Shown here one piece after another: positions 1 through 8,180 of a stretch of 29,686 bases of DNA (positions are counted from its first letter, which is position 1; each line of letters starts with the position of its first letter). A program made the translations under genes and the position numbers. Below the pieces are notes generated by a model, which saw nothing but the letters and a program-made list of their open reading frames with translations, was not told the DNA's origin and did not search any database. Source of the stretch: an uncultured Lachnospiraceae bacterium (GTDB taxonomy: Bacteria > Bacillota > Clostridia > Lachnospirales > Lachnospiraceae); the NCBI GenBank assembly GCA_905209865.1, contig CAJLUP010000008.1:1-29686 (forward strand). Direction: 5' to 3'.

Positions 1-532
1 TTTTCACTTTGCACGGTCTTGTAACCGTATCAAGAATCGGAACTCCTCCGGCCATCTTTTTTATAAATTCTTCCGTGATCTCTTTATCAACTGTCACTTT
101 ATATTCTTTCTCATGCCGATTTGCCGCCCGCATCATTTGATTAATGATGTCTCCGTTATTCGTCATAAGAAGAAGCCCGCGGGAATCTTTATCCAGTCTT
201 CCTGCATAAGTGACACGCACGGGATAATCAAGAAACCGTACGATACTGTCTCTTTCTCTTCGATCTGCTGTACAGACGATTCCCTTCGGTTTATTCACAG
301 CCAAAACAACCAGCTCATCCTGTCTGGAAACTGTTTTTTTCCCGACTTTGACAACCTGACCTTTCAAAACGCGCATCCCGGTCTGCGCCCTTTCCCCATC
401 TACCGTTACTTTTCCGCTCTCAATAAGGCGGTCCGCCTCCCTTCTGGAACAAACGCCCGCCTCACTTAAATATTTATTCAGTCTCACCGACTCTTTCGGC
501 TGTAAAAATTCTTCTCTGATCCGATTACTCAC
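1..532 (-). CDS. rluF: 23S rRNA pseudouridine(2604) synthase RluF, partial (3' end outside window)
   Basis: RluF isomerises a uridine of 23S rRNA (U2604 in E. coli) to pseudouridine in the cytoplasm. The 177 visible residues hold an N-terminal S4 RNA-binding domain (VRLNKYLSEAGVCSRREADR, about residues 12-31), then the RsuA/RluB/E/F catalytic block GRLDKDSRGLLLMTNNGD with the catalytic Asp in GRLD, and the RluF-like run HEKEYKVTVDKEITEEF. The C-terminal part lies beyond the left edge. The start is a GTG at 532 whose first 8 bp overlap the stop of the upstream DHHW gene, with a GGAG about 9 nt upstream, so translation is probably coupled to the surface-acylation operon. No functional link to that operon is obvious; co-transcription may be incidental. 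Confidence 0.9.
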   Translation of the reverse strand, partial: MSNRIREEFLQPKESVRLNKYLSEAGVCSRREADRLIESGKVTVDGERAQTGMRVLKGQVVKVGKKTVSRQDELVVLAVNKPKGIVCTADRRERDSIVRFLDYPVRVTYAGRLDKDSRGLLLMTNNGDIINQMMRAANRHEKEYKVTVDKEITEEFIKKMAGGVPILDTVTRPCKVK

Positions 533-1679
533 CAGTAAACACTCCACTTATATTATTATCTGTAAAAAATGTATTTCCACTATACAGGATCAACGCATCT
601 GTTATCCGATAAGTATCCATGATCTCTTTCATCGTTCCGGTATAATATCTCGGATCGACAACGACGATCTCTCTGTAATGAGGCGTCAGAAACGGAATGA
701 AACAGTCCGCAAACGAATCCTTCACTACAAGCAGCCGCTTTTTGCTCGTAGATACCGTTTTTATATCAATCACAGATGTATTTCCTCCTAAAAATACACC
801 GTACTTATCTCTCGTTTCTAATTTTGACGAATCATAAAGAGAAGTCGTCTTCTTCGTCTCATTGACATAGTTTACGATTACATCATCGTCTCCGTCTGTC
901 GGAGCATAAATATCAATCTTCTCTTTTTCATCCAATCCGACTCCGCTTTTCGATGCAAGAACGCCATTAAAGCTGTCCGTCACAGTATAAGACACATAAT
1001 CATCCGACACATCGCCCTCGATCCCGAACAGCGGAGCGGCTTCTTTAAATACAAAAAAGGCGCCCTGCGTTGTCCAGTGATGATCTGTCTTATAGTATAA
1101 TTTTTCCGTCTTGTGCTTGTTCATGATCGAAACCGTATCAACCCAGTTGACTGTATCTCCAAGATTGCGTTCTACCATACCGAACATCTGTCTTTGATCT
1201 TCCACTGTGGCAAATGCAGGCAGACGGCTGCTCAAAATGCATGCCGCATCCGGAACGAGCATTACTGTCGTCGGAATATTCGAATACGTCTGCGCAAAGT
1301 TTTTCACGGCATTCGTGTTCGCTTCAAGCTGCTCGTTATCAGGAACAGCGATATCTTCCAGTAACTGTCCGTTCTTCCCGATAAAAACGCCGTTTTCCTC
1401 TTTTGCTCCCGCAATCTTATCTGCATTTACTTTTATTTTTCTCCAAAAATTCCGTCCGAAAAACTGATCGCTTGCATATTTTTCCCACTGCTCCATATAA
1501 TCGCCGGAAATGATCGAAGACACCGTTGCTTTCGGTTTTTTCTCCAGCATCCGGTTTTCTTCCTCCGACTTTTCTTTCGTCGGAACGATCAGATTCACGA
1601 TCAAAATAAGAAAGAGACTCAGTATAAATATTTTCCCGATGAGGCTTTCAATCTGCCCTTTTCTTCTCCTGCTGTTCAT
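525..1679 (-). CDS. DHHW family (AlgX/AlgJ/SGNH-like) membrane-anchored protein
   Basis: The 384-residue protein has one N-terminal membrane segment (about 15-33) and a long extracytoplasmic domain. The name-giving motif D199-H200-H201-W202 is followed by TTQGAFF, and a C-terminal KDSFA block (D321-S322) resembles the Ser block of the AlgJ/AlgX SGNH-like fold. Families with this DHHW plus DSF layout act with MBOAT proteins in transferring acetyl groups to extracellular polysaccharides; that role here is inference from fold and neighbours. It starts 10 bp after the MBOAT stop, with AGGGGAA as ribosome binding site, and its stop overlaps the GTG of rluF. The exact acyl acceptor cannot be read from sequence. 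Confidence 0.85.
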   Translation of the reverse strand: MNSRRRKGQIESLIGKIFILSLFLILIVNLIVPTKEKSEEENRMLEKKPKATVSSIISGDYMEQWEKYASDQFFGRNFWRKIKVNADKIAGAKEENGVFIGKNGQLLEDIAVPDNEQLEANTNAVKNFAQTYSNIPTTVMLVPDAACILSSRLPAFATVEDQRQMFGMVERNLGDTVNWVDTVSIMNKHKTEKLYYKTDHHWTTQGAFFVFKEAAPLFGIEGDVSDDYVSYTVTDSFNGVLASKSGVGLDEKEKIDIYAPTDGDDDVIVNYVNETKKTTSLYDSSKLETRDKYGVFLGGNTSVIDIKTVSTSKKRLLVVKDSFADCFIPFLTPHYREIVVVDPRYYTGTMKEIMDTYRITDALILYSGNTFFTDNNISGVFTGE

Positions 1680-1689
1680 AAGTATTCCC

Positions 1690-3099
1690 CTAAAATCTGA
1701 AATATAAAAACGGATTAAATGTATCTGTCACTAAAAATGCCACTGAAAGTAAGAACATTCCCATATAGAGAACAGCCCCCACCGTCATCCTTACTGTTCT
1801 GTTTGAAGAAAGACGAACCGCTCCGTTTAAAAGTTTCCTTCCATAAGCGGTACTTCCTACAGACGCAATGACAAACAGCAAAAGGTGAGTAAATAAAAGA
1901 AACGCACCTTTTGCATCCGCGATCCCTGCTCCGCCTCCGATCATCGCCCAAAGATAACGCAAAGCATATCCGAGACTCGGACTAAAGAAGAAGACCCATC
2001 CTACAAGGATCACCACACCCGCATAAATATGCTGCACCGGATTCGGGAGCTGTTCTACAGAAGACCCCCAAACATACTTTTCCATTACAAGGATCACGCC
2101 GTAGTATACGCCCCATGCGATAAAGTTCCACGCCGCGCCGTGCCACATTCCGGTCAAAGTCCAAACGACCATCAGATTAAATATATTTCTTGAGACAGAA
2201 CAGCGGTTTCCTCCAAGCGGAATATACACATACTCCCTGAACCATGTGCCAAGAGAAATATGCCATCTCCGCCAAAACTCCGTCGCATTTTTAGACACAT
2301 ACGGGTGGTCAAAATTTTTCTTAAATTCAAATCCGAACATTTTTCCAAGTCCGATCGCCATATCCGAATATCCGCTGAAATCAAAATATATCTGAAACGC
2401 ATAAGAAAACACCCCGATCCATGCAGTCAGAACAGATAAATTTCCGGTTGACATCGCCGCAACTTCTTCAAACACCGCTCCTGTCGAATTTGCAATGATC
2501 ACTTTTTTCGCCAGTCCGATAATAAAATACATCGAGCCTTGTCCCAGTTTGCGAAGCGTCACCTTGCGCTCTTTTAACTGTTCTTCGATATCCGCATAAC
2601 GGACGATAGGTCCTGCGATCAGCTGCGGAAACATACTGATGTAAAGTGCAAAATATAAAATATTTTTCTGCGGCTTTGCATCTTTCCTGTAAATATCGAT
2701 CACATAGGAGATCGCCTGAAATGTATAAAACGAAATTCCGATCGGCAGAGGAAGAACTCTGTATGGAATATCCGTTGTAAGGAATGAATTGATCGTATCG
2801 AGCAAAAATCCATAATATTTAAAAAATCCAAGTATGAGGAGATTCGCCACGAGCGCAAATACAAGACTCCTTTTTGCCTTCTTCGGATCATCCCCATTCG
2901 CTTCAATATCCTGTCCGCAAAAATAGTTCAATACGATGGACAAGATCATAAGTACAACATAAACCGGCTCTCCCCATGCATAGAAAAACAGACTTGCCAA
3001 AAGCAAGACGATATTTTTCACCCCGTTCGGAACGAGATAATACACTGCCATCACGATTGGCAGAAACATAAACAAAAATGTAATACTGCTGAATAACAT
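1690..3099 (-). CDS. MBOAT family O-acyltransferase (DltB/AlgI type)
   Basis: This 469-residue polytopic membrane protein should move an activated acyl (usually acetyl) group from the cytoplasm to an extracytoplasmic partner. It shows the MBOAT hallmarks: the EFWRRWHISLGTWFREYVYI block with His280, the PLGGNR motif just after it, and the catalytic His320 in TGMWHGAAWNF. Length fits AlgI/DltB/PatA-type proteins. No dltA/dltC lie nearby, so a D-alanine transfer system is unlikely; the SGNH, DUF4358 and DHHW neighbours point instead to glycan O-acetylation (inference). The ribosome binding site GGGAGAGGGA sits about 8 nt before the ATG, 21 bp after the DUF4358 stop. Confidence 0.92.
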   Translation of the reverse strand: MLFSSITFLFMFLPIVMAVYYLVPNGVKNIVLLLASLFFYAWGEPVYVVLMILSIVLNYFCGQDIEANGDDPKKAKRSLVFALVANLLILGFFKYYGFLLDTINSFLTTDIPYRVLPLPIGISFYTFQAISYVIDIYRKDAKPQKNILYFALYISMFPQLIAGPIVRYADIEEQLKERKVTLRKLGQGSMYFIIGLAKKVIIANSTGAVFEEVAAMSTGNLSVLTAWIGVFSYAFQIYFDFSGYSDMAIGLGKMFGFEFKKNFDHPYVSKNATEFWRRWHISLGTWFREYVYIPLGGNRCSVSRNIFNLMVVWTLTGMWHGAAWNFIAWGVYYGVILVMEKYVWGSSVEQLPNPVQHIYAGVVILVGWVFFFSPSLGYALRYLWAMIGGGAGIADAKGAFLLFTHLLLFVIASVGSTAYGRKLLNGAVRLSSNRTVRMTVGAVLYMGMFLLSVAFLVTDTFNPFLYFRF

Positions 3100-3120
3100 C
3101 GGCCTGTTCCCTCTCCCGCC

Positions 3121-3606
3121 TTATAAACTGTTGTTAAATACTTCCAAATATTTCTCTGCCTCCGGCGCAGCGGCAAAGAATACATATTTTCCGCGCACAC
3201 TCTGCTTTGCAGATTCCAAAAGCTGTACCGACTCCGGCGCATACCCTTCAAAATCATTCGTCCGCATTTTGATCCGTTCTTCGATCGCTTCAGACACTTC
3301 CGCCGTCTGAGACTCATTTTTCACTTTAATAAGAAGAACTTCTTCTGATGAAATGCTGAATTCTGAAGAATAATACATTACGCCTTCATAATCAGCCGCA
3401 TTCAGTCCAAAATTGCGTTTCAGCGCAGACCCGTCCTGAAGCGCCAGATTGTCTTTCTTCAAAGAGGCTTCTACCAACTGCTCTACTTCCTCAAACGGAC
3501 GATTGCTTCCGCTTGTATAGATTAACAAAAGAGCCACAAATCCGACGATCAAAAGGAACGTCACATAACGCATCACCTGAACCGTTCTTTTCTTCCATTG
3601 ACTCAT
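3121..3606 (-). CDS. DUF4358 domain-containing membrane-anchored protein
   Basis: A 161-residue protein with a single N-terminal membrane segment (about residues 11-30, FLLIVGFVALLLIY) and a small extracytoplasmic domain. The pattern with Y-Y-S-S, then a strand EVLLIKVKNE, then a helix ending in KYVFFAAAPEAEKYLE matches my recollection of DUF4358, a family of unknown biochemical function found beside MBOAT genes in clostridia. I chose the ATG at 3606 rather than an in-frame start at 3639 because GGAGGTGG lies about 10 nt upstream and its ATGA overlaps the stop of the SGNH gene, the usual sign of translational coupling. Its likely job is an accessory factor of the surface acylation machine (inference). 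Confidence 0.8.
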   Translation of the reverse strand: MSQWKKRTVQVMRYVTFLLIVGFVALLLIYTSGSNRPFEEVEQLVEASLKKDNLALQDGSALKRNFGLNAADYEGVMYYSSEFSISSEEVLLIKVKNESQTAEVSEAIEERIKMRTNDFEGYAPESVQLLESAKQSVRGKYVFFAAAPEAEKYLEVFNNSL

Positions 3607-4361
3607 AACCCTGCCACCTCCGCCATTTTTCCAGCCCAAACCGGATAGAAAGCCGCCTTAAAATGCACGCCGTCCTGTTCATAATATTCGTCCGAGACAA
3701 GATCTGAACTGTCAATAAATCCGATTCTCTTTTTATCACACAACTCTTTTAATTTATCGTTATATTCTTCTATCTTTTCAAAAACCGGCTTTTCTTTCAC
3801 TGCCTTTTCCTGTACCGGAAAGATCGCATTCACAAAGATATGCGCTTCCGGAACATTTTTTTTCACTTCATCGACAACCGACTCATACTGTTTGATGAAT
3901 TTCTCTGCATCACCGTTTGTATGCTCAACATCATTCATTCCGAGCGAAAGGAAGATAATACTTGGACTTAACTCTTTTACCTGCTGAATCTGCTCGTCCA
4001 ATTCATCCAAATGCACCCCGATCTTCGCCACAACGCTGGATGTATTCAATATATCATACTCTGTAAATCCTTCCGTAATGGAATCCCCTACGATGACCGC
4101 ACCGGTAAACTTCTCTTTCAGGCTCATTTCACCCGCACCGTCTTCTCCGTCATTCTTTTCAAGCAGAGCGATCTTCTTTTCGATCGCCGAGATATCACCG
4201 TTCTCTTCCCCATGAATATATTCCAGTCCTGCCGACGTATCTGCCTTCTTATAAAAAAGCCCGCGGATTCCCTGTACGAGCAGCACAATAACAAGCACTG
4301 CCGCAAGAATACATACCGCAAGAGCAATTTTTCTTTTTGTTTTCTGTTTTATCTTCTTCAT
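3603..4361 (-). CDS. SGNH/GDSL hydrolase family protein, membrane-anchored
   Basis: The 252-residue protein has a lysine-rich N-terminus and a membrane segment (about 11-30), placing the catalytic domain outside the cell. The SGNH blocks are intact: block I GAVIVGDSITEGF (nucleophile Ser94), block III SLGMNDVEHTNGD (Asn143), and block V DGVHF (Asp230, His233). Such proteins hydrolyse or transfer O-acyl esters. As first gene of the SGNH - DUF4358 - MBOAT - DHHW unit it probably de-esterifies, or helps transfer acyl groups to, a cell-surface glycan (inference). The start is the ATG at 4361 with AGGGAAA upstream; a TATAAT box lies 23 bp before it. Confidence 0.85.
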   Translation of the reverse strand: MKKIKQKTKRKIALAVCILAAVLVIVLLVQGIRGLFYKKADTSAGLEYIHGEENGDISAIEKKIALLEKNDGEDGAGEMSLKEKFTGAVIVGDSITEGFTEYDILNTSSVVAKIGVHLDELDEQIQQVKELSPSIIFLSLGMNDVEHTNGDAEKFIKQYESVVDEVKKNVPEAHIFVNAIFPVQEKAVKEKPVFEKIEEYNDKLKELCDKKRIGFIDSSDLVSDEYYEQDGVHFKAAFYPVWAGKMAEVAGL

Positions 4362-4383
4362 TTATTTCATTTCCCTATTATTT

Positions 4384-4435
4384 ATTATACTCTTTTTTAT
4401 TTTCCAATCACCGGAAGTGCCAAAAGGCACTTTCC
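4384..4435 (-). promoter_or_regulatory. Candidate promoter and palindrome upstream of the SGNH-MBOAT operon
   Basis: On the minus strand a TATAAT hexamer occupies 4384-4389. No good -35 is seen at 17 bp. Just upstream lies an inverted repeat, GGAAGTGCC-AAAA-GGCACTTTCC (4413-4435), with near-perfect arms and no U-tract on either side, so it reads more like an operator than a terminator. Confidence 0.4.
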
Positions 4436-4489
4436 TATGAAATAAAAAATAATCCAAGGTAATAATACTTTTTTTACTCCAAAAAGTCA

Positions 4490-4518
4490 ATGACGCCGAC
4501 TTGGTTTCGTGATACAAT
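4490..4518 (+). promoter_or_regulatory. Promoter of the DUF5721 gene
   Basis: ATGACG (4490-4495), a 17 bp spacer, and TACAAT (4513-4518) preceded by TG in extended -10 position. It lies about 70 bp ahead of the ATG at 4589. Confidence 0.5.
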
Positions 4519-4588
4519 TAATATTATCCTGTCATATCAGGAACTTCATAGAAAAATTGCACAAATATACAATGATAAGGAGTCTTTC

Positions 4589-5077
4589 ATGATCGCATTT
4601 TCATTGACAAATATCAAAGATTTCATGTCCCATCTTCTTCTAAATGAAACATTTGACCACTTTTCATTTATCGAGGGAGAGATCACGACATTCAACACCT
4701 TTCACATTGACGGTTTTATCCAAAAAGATTTTTTTGACTCTGACGCTGTTCTCCCTGAGTACTCTTACTGGAAAAACGTAAGAAGCTTTTGTTATTCTCT
4801 CATTAAAGGAAAACGAACGCCGCTTGCCTTTCACTTTGTATTCAGCCTTTCCCCGAAAAAGATCGAGACGCTCATCTTACAAAACAGTCTTTCAATTCAG
4901 CCGGACGCTGTGCAGGGACTTTATCTGAACATCCGCTACGATGGCAGCACATTGACATGTATTACCGGAACTTCCTTCAAAACTTTTATGATGGATAAAA
5001 CGTTAGAACATGCATGGGATGAAATGACGGAAAATTTCTTCAGGAAAAAAGAGATTGATTTTGAATTACTAAATTGA
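4589..5077 (+). CDS. DUF5721 family protein (function unknown)
   Basis: A 162-residue soluble protein without signal peptide or membrane segment. It looks like the DUF5721 family of clostridia: an opening MIAFSLTNIKDFM, a central YWKNVRSFCYSLIKGKRTPL segment, and a closing hydrophobic stretch SFKTFMMDKTLEHAWD. No catalytic motif can be seen. The reading frame extends upstream to 4490, but the ATG at 4589 is preferred because AAGGAG sits 6 nt before it and the upstream part overlaps the promoter. It is a single-gene unit divergent from the SGNH operon and ends in a stem-loop at 5149-5197. Its function is unknown. Confidence 0.75.
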   Translation: MIAFSLTNIKDFMSHLLLNETFDHFSFIEGEITTFNTFHIDGFIQKDFFDSDAVLPEYSYWKNVRSFCYSLIKGKRTPLAFHFVFSLSPKKIETLILQNSLSIQPDAVQGLYLNIRYDGSTLTCITGTSFKTFMMDKTLEHAWDEMTENFFRKKEIDFELLN

Positions 5078-5148
5078 TATGAATACTTTCTCAAATTGCA
5101 CACAGAAAGCGTAACTATCTCATAATAAAAGAGAGTGAGTTTAATTTA

Positions 5149-5197
5149 GGGGCTGCCGCTTCACGATTTTATGATTCATCGTTAAAGCGACAGCCCC
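5149..5197. terminator. Stem-loop between DUF5721 and htpG (probable bidirectional terminator)
   Basis: Outer arms GGGGCTG (5149-5155) and CAGCCCC (5191-5197), continued inward by CGCTT/AAGCG and ACGAT/ATCGT with small bulges. It lies between convergent genes. U-runs are modest on both sides, so efficiency is uncertain. Confidence 0.6.
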
Positions 5198-5239
5198 ATT
5201 CCATTTCGTTATATTTTCAATGAAATATCAACTGTAGTT

Positions 5240-7312
5240 TTATTTTGTGAGTAAAAGCATGATCTCGTTGCTTCTCTGTACGAACGCCGTCATCTCTTCC
5301 GGACTGAGCGGCTTATGAGCAAGCATTGCCAGATCATAGAGCTGTTTACAGATAACCGTTACATTTTCGCTTTCTTTATTTTCTGTCAGGAATTTCACAA
5401 GCGGATGGTTTGCATTGAGTACAAGCGTTGCCTTGCTGCCGAACATCGCCGGATCCATTCCGCTCATACCGTACATCTTCATCATCTCTTCCATGCGGCG
5501 GCTTTCCTCTGACAGTACAGCCATAGACGCCACTTTATCGTCTTTTAATTTTTCAACTTTTACATCCAGCTTGTCATCATTCAGCTCTTTGCGGAAGATT
5601 TCTACAAGACTGTCCGCCATTTTTCCGAAAGCTTCCTTCTCATCTTCTGCAACTTCATCTTTCAGAGATTCATGAACATCTGCATCAATTCTCAGGAAAC
5701 GGACGTCCTCATGCTTCTGCTCAAGATAAGTCACAAACGCAGAATCAATATTATGTGTCAGCACGATGGCATCCTGACCCTGTGCTTTGAACATATTGAT
5801 ATACTGACTTTGCTGAACTTCATCTGTCACATAGTAAACACTTGTCTTCTCAGGCTCTTTATCCTGATCGTCAGCGTCTGCTTTTGCATCTGTCTGAACG
5901 TCCTTTTCTTCCTCTTCCTTTGTCTCTTCATCTGCCTTTTCTGCATCTTCTTTTGCAGCGTCAGCTTTGCTTTCATTTATAATATCTTCTAATGTCAGAT
6001 ATTTGTGATCCAAATTTTTATAGATCATCGAATCTTTCATCTTCTCGCCGAATTTTTCATCTTTCAGGCATCCAAATTTGATAAACGGACTGATATCGTC
6101 CCAGTATTTCTCATAATTTTCTCTGTCCGTCTTAAACATTCCTGTCAGTTTATCCGCCACTTTCTTGGAAATGTAATCGGCAACTTTATTGACAAATCCA
6201 TCGTTTTGCAGGGCGCTTCTCGATACGTTAAGAGGCAGATCCGGACAGTCGATCACTCCTTTAAGCACCATGAGGAACTCAGGAATCACTTCCTTAATAT
6301 TGTCCGCGATAAAGACCTGATTGTTATACAGCTTGATCGTTCCTTCAATGGACTCATACTCTGTGTTGATCTTCGGGAAATACAGAATTCCTTTTAAGTT
6401 AAACGGATAATCCATATTCAGATGAATCCAGAACAAAGGCTCTTTATAATCCATAAATACTTTCCGATAGAAATCAATATACTCTTCTTTCGTGCACTCG
6501 CTCGGACTCTTACTCCACAGCGGATGTGTATCGCTCAAAGAAACCGGACGTTTTACGATCTTCGCTTTCTTCTTCGGTTCGCCTTCTTCGCCTTCTTTAA
6601 CTTCTTCCGTAATATGCTCTACGACTTCGTCTGTGTCAAGCACGTCTTCCTCATCAATCGTTTCATATTCCGGCTCTGCATTTGCCTTGGAAAGAAAGAT
6701 CTCGACAGGCATAAAAGAACAATATTTTTCAATCACTTCTCTTGCACGATATTCATTTGCAAATGCAAGACTGTCTTCATTTAAAAACAGCGTGATCTCT
6801 GTTCCGACTGTCTCTTTATTTCCTCCCTGCATCTCATATTCCGTACCGCCCTGACTTGCCCAGTGTACGGCAGATGCTCCTTCTTTATAAGACAATGTAT
6901 CGATCTGAACTTCATCTGCCACCATGAATGCAGAATAAAATCCAAGTCCGAAGTGACCGATCATATCGTCTTCTGTTGTCTTGTCTTTATATTTTTCAAG
7001 AAACTGTGTCGCTCCTGAGAATGCAATCTGCGTAATGTACTCTTCCACTTCTTCAGCGGTCATACCAAGACCGTTATCAATAAACTTCATCGTCTTTTCT
7101 TCCGGATTTACGATCACTTCAATTTTTGCCTTGTAATCTTCCGGAAGTTCATACTCTCCCATCATATCAAGCTTTTTCAGCTTTGTAACCGCATCGCATC
7201 CGTTTGACACAAGCTCGCGCACAAAAATATCATGATCTGAATATACCCATTTCTTTATAATCGGAAATATATTCTCGCTGTCAATCGATAATGTTCCTTT
7301 TTTTACTGCCAT
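5240..7312 (-). CDS. htpG: Molecular chaperone HtpG (bacterial Hsp90)
   Basis: A 690-residue cytoplasmic ATP-dependent chaperone. The GHKL ATPase domain is intact: NGCDA (37-41), DNGLGM (79-84) and the lid segment GHFGLGFYSAF (119-129). The middle-domain block LPLNVSRSALQND (359-371) carries the catalytic-loop Arg region. Compared with the roughly 624 residues of E. coli HtpG it has two extra charged segments: about 218-255 at the N/middle domain junction, and a Glu/Lys/Asp-rich stretch about 447-490 before VYYVTDE. The ATG at 7312 is preferred over the upstream GTG at 7321, because that GTG would overlap the GGAG; the ATG lies 8 nt after it. A sigma-A promoter and an upstream CIRCE operator suggest HrcA heat-shock control. 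Confidence 0.95.
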   Translation of the reverse strand: MAVKKGTLSIDSENIFPIIKKWVYSDHDIFVRELVSNGCDAVTKLKKLDMMGEYELPEDYKAKIEVIVNPEEKTMKFIDNGLGMTAEEVEEYITQIAFSGATQFLEKYKDKTTEDDMIGHFGLGFYSAFMVADEVQIDTLSYKEGASAVHWASQGGTEYEMQGGNKETVGTEITLFLNEDSLAFANEYRAREVIEKYCSFMPVEIFLSKANAEPEYETIDEEDVLDTDEVVEHITEEVKEGEEGEPKKKAKIVKRPVSLSDTHPLWSKSPSECTKEEYIDFYRKVFMDYKEPLFWIHLNMDYPFNLKGILYFPKINTEYESIEGTIKLYNNQVFIADNIKEVIPEFLMVLKGVIDCPDLPLNVSRSALQNDGFVNKVADYISKKVADKLTGMFKTDRENYEKYWDDISPFIKFGCLKDEKFGEKMKDSMIYKNLDHKYLTLEDIINESKADAAKEDAEKADEETKEEEEKDVQTDAKADADDQDKEPEKTSVYYVTDEVQQSQYINMFKAQGQDAIVLTHNIDSAFVTYLEQKHEDVRFLRIDADVHESLKDEVAEDEKEAFGKMADSLVEIFRKELNDDKLDVKVEKLKDDKVASMAVLSEESRRMEEMMKMYGMSGMDPAMFGSKATLVLNANHPLVKFLTENKESENVTVICKQLYDLAMLAHKPLSPEEMTAFVQRSNEIMLLLTK

Positions 7313-7412
7313 CGTAAACACTCCTTCTCTTTTTTTATTTTATGAGTTGCGCCTCTGCCGATCTTTCGGAATCCAATCAGCTTTACGCTTTCTGTTTCCA
7401 TGTCTAACAGAC

Positions 7413-7441
7413 ATTCTAGTACGGAGATATTTAAAAGTCAA
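7413..7441 (-). promoter_or_regulatory. htpG promoter
   Basis: On the minus strand TTGACT (7436-7441), 17 bp spacer, TAGAAT (7413-7418). The untranslated leader would be about 95 nt. Confidence 0.7.
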
Positions 7442-7448
7442 TAGAAAA

Positions 7449-7475
7449 TCAGCACTCTTTTGTGGTGAGTGCTAA
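7449..7475. promoter_or_regulatory. CIRCE operator (HrcA site) between htpG and the GNAT gene
   Basis: TCAGCACTC - N9 - GAGTGCTAA, differing from the CIRCE consensus at a single base in the left arm. It ends 7 bp upstream of the htpG -35 and starts 23 bp from the -35 of the divergent GNAT promoter, so it does not overlap either core promoter. Confidence 0.85.
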
Positions 7476-7498
7476 TAATTTATATTATTTTTAGAAAG

Positions 7499-7528
7499 TT
7501 GCAGGAGAAAGCCTGTATGTACTATAAT
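7499..7528 (+). promoter_or_regulatory. Promoter of the GNAT gene
   Basis: TTGCAG (7499-7504), 18 bp spacer, perfect TATAAT (7523-7528), 44 bp ahead of the ATG at 7573. Confidence 0.65.
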
Positions 7529-7572
7529 ATTTCAGACAGCAGTACTTTACATTACAGAAGGGAGACTTTTTC

Positions 7573-8103
7573 ATGAAACAGAACAGTTCAGTCAATGAAA
7601 AGAACCGCTCGATCAGCATTCAAAAAGCTGAAAGCACCGAACATCTTCAGGAAATCGCCGACTTGGCGGATGTGATCTGGCATGAACATTTTACACCGAT
7701 CATCGGAAGCGAACAGGTAGAATATATGCTCGACCGTTTCCAATCCTGCCCTGCATTGCAAAAACAGGTTCTTGAAGGATATGAATATTACCGGCTTCTC
7801 GATCAGGAAAAGCTGTGCGGATATGTATCGATCCGTCCAGACAAGGACGGCAGATTGTTTTTGAGCAAACTCTATCTTGCCAAAGAGTACCGTGGCAGAC
7901 ATCTGGCAACTTTTCTGTTTGATTTTCTGAAAGAACTGTGCCGAAAACAAGGATATTCTGCTATTTGGCTGACATGCAACAAACACAATGACGGTTCTTT
8001 AAACGTATACCGCCATCTCGGCTTTCAGACGATCGACGCTCAAAAAAATGACATCGGAAATGGTTTTTTCATGGATGACTATATTATGGAATATCGGTTA
8101 TAA
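7573..8103 (+). CDS. GNAT family N-acetyltransferase
   Basis: A 176-residue cytoplasmic acetyl-CoA-dependent acetyltransferase. GNAT motif A is visible at about 97-118 (LSKLYLAKEYRGRHLATFLF) with the acetyl-CoA pyrophosphate loop in YRGRH. Motif B follows in the LTCNKHNDGSLNVYRHLGF stretch, where N/Y of NVYRHLGF is the usual Asn-x-Tyr-Lys/Arg-x-Gly-Phe signature. The acceptor cannot be predicted; the roughly 15-residue polar N-terminal extension is non-conserved. GAAGGGAG lies upstream of the ATG. It has its own promoter, diverges from htpG across a CIRCE site, and ends at a strong bidirectional terminator, so it is monocistronic. Confidence 0.88.
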   Translation: MKQNSSVNEKNRSISIQKAESTEHLQEIADLADVIWHEHFTPIIGSEQVEYMLDRFQSCPALQKQVLEGYEYYRLLDQEKLCGYVSIRPDKDGRLFLSKLYLAKEYRGRHLATFLFDFLKELCRKQGYSAIWLTCNKHNDGSLNVYRHLGFQTIDAQKNDIGNGFFMDDYIMEYRL

Positions 8104-8120
8104 AGACAAACTAATACCAA

Positions 8121-8150
8121 AAAGCGGAGACGCCCGACGTCTCCGCTTTT
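8121..8150. terminator. Bidirectional intrinsic terminator between GNAT and cyclophilin genes
   Basis: Perfect 9 bp stem GCGGAGACG (8124-8132) / CGTCTCCGC (8138-8146) with a 5 nt loop, followed by TTTT on the plus side and by TTTTT on the minus side. Confidence 0.9.
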
Positions 8151-8180
8151 GTACTTTCACCTTTCTGCAGTTTACAGAAC

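Noticed and set aside
113..469. Open frame of 118 codons on the plus strand inside rluF
   Set aside because: It is the antisense shadow of rluF and has no recognisable protein features.
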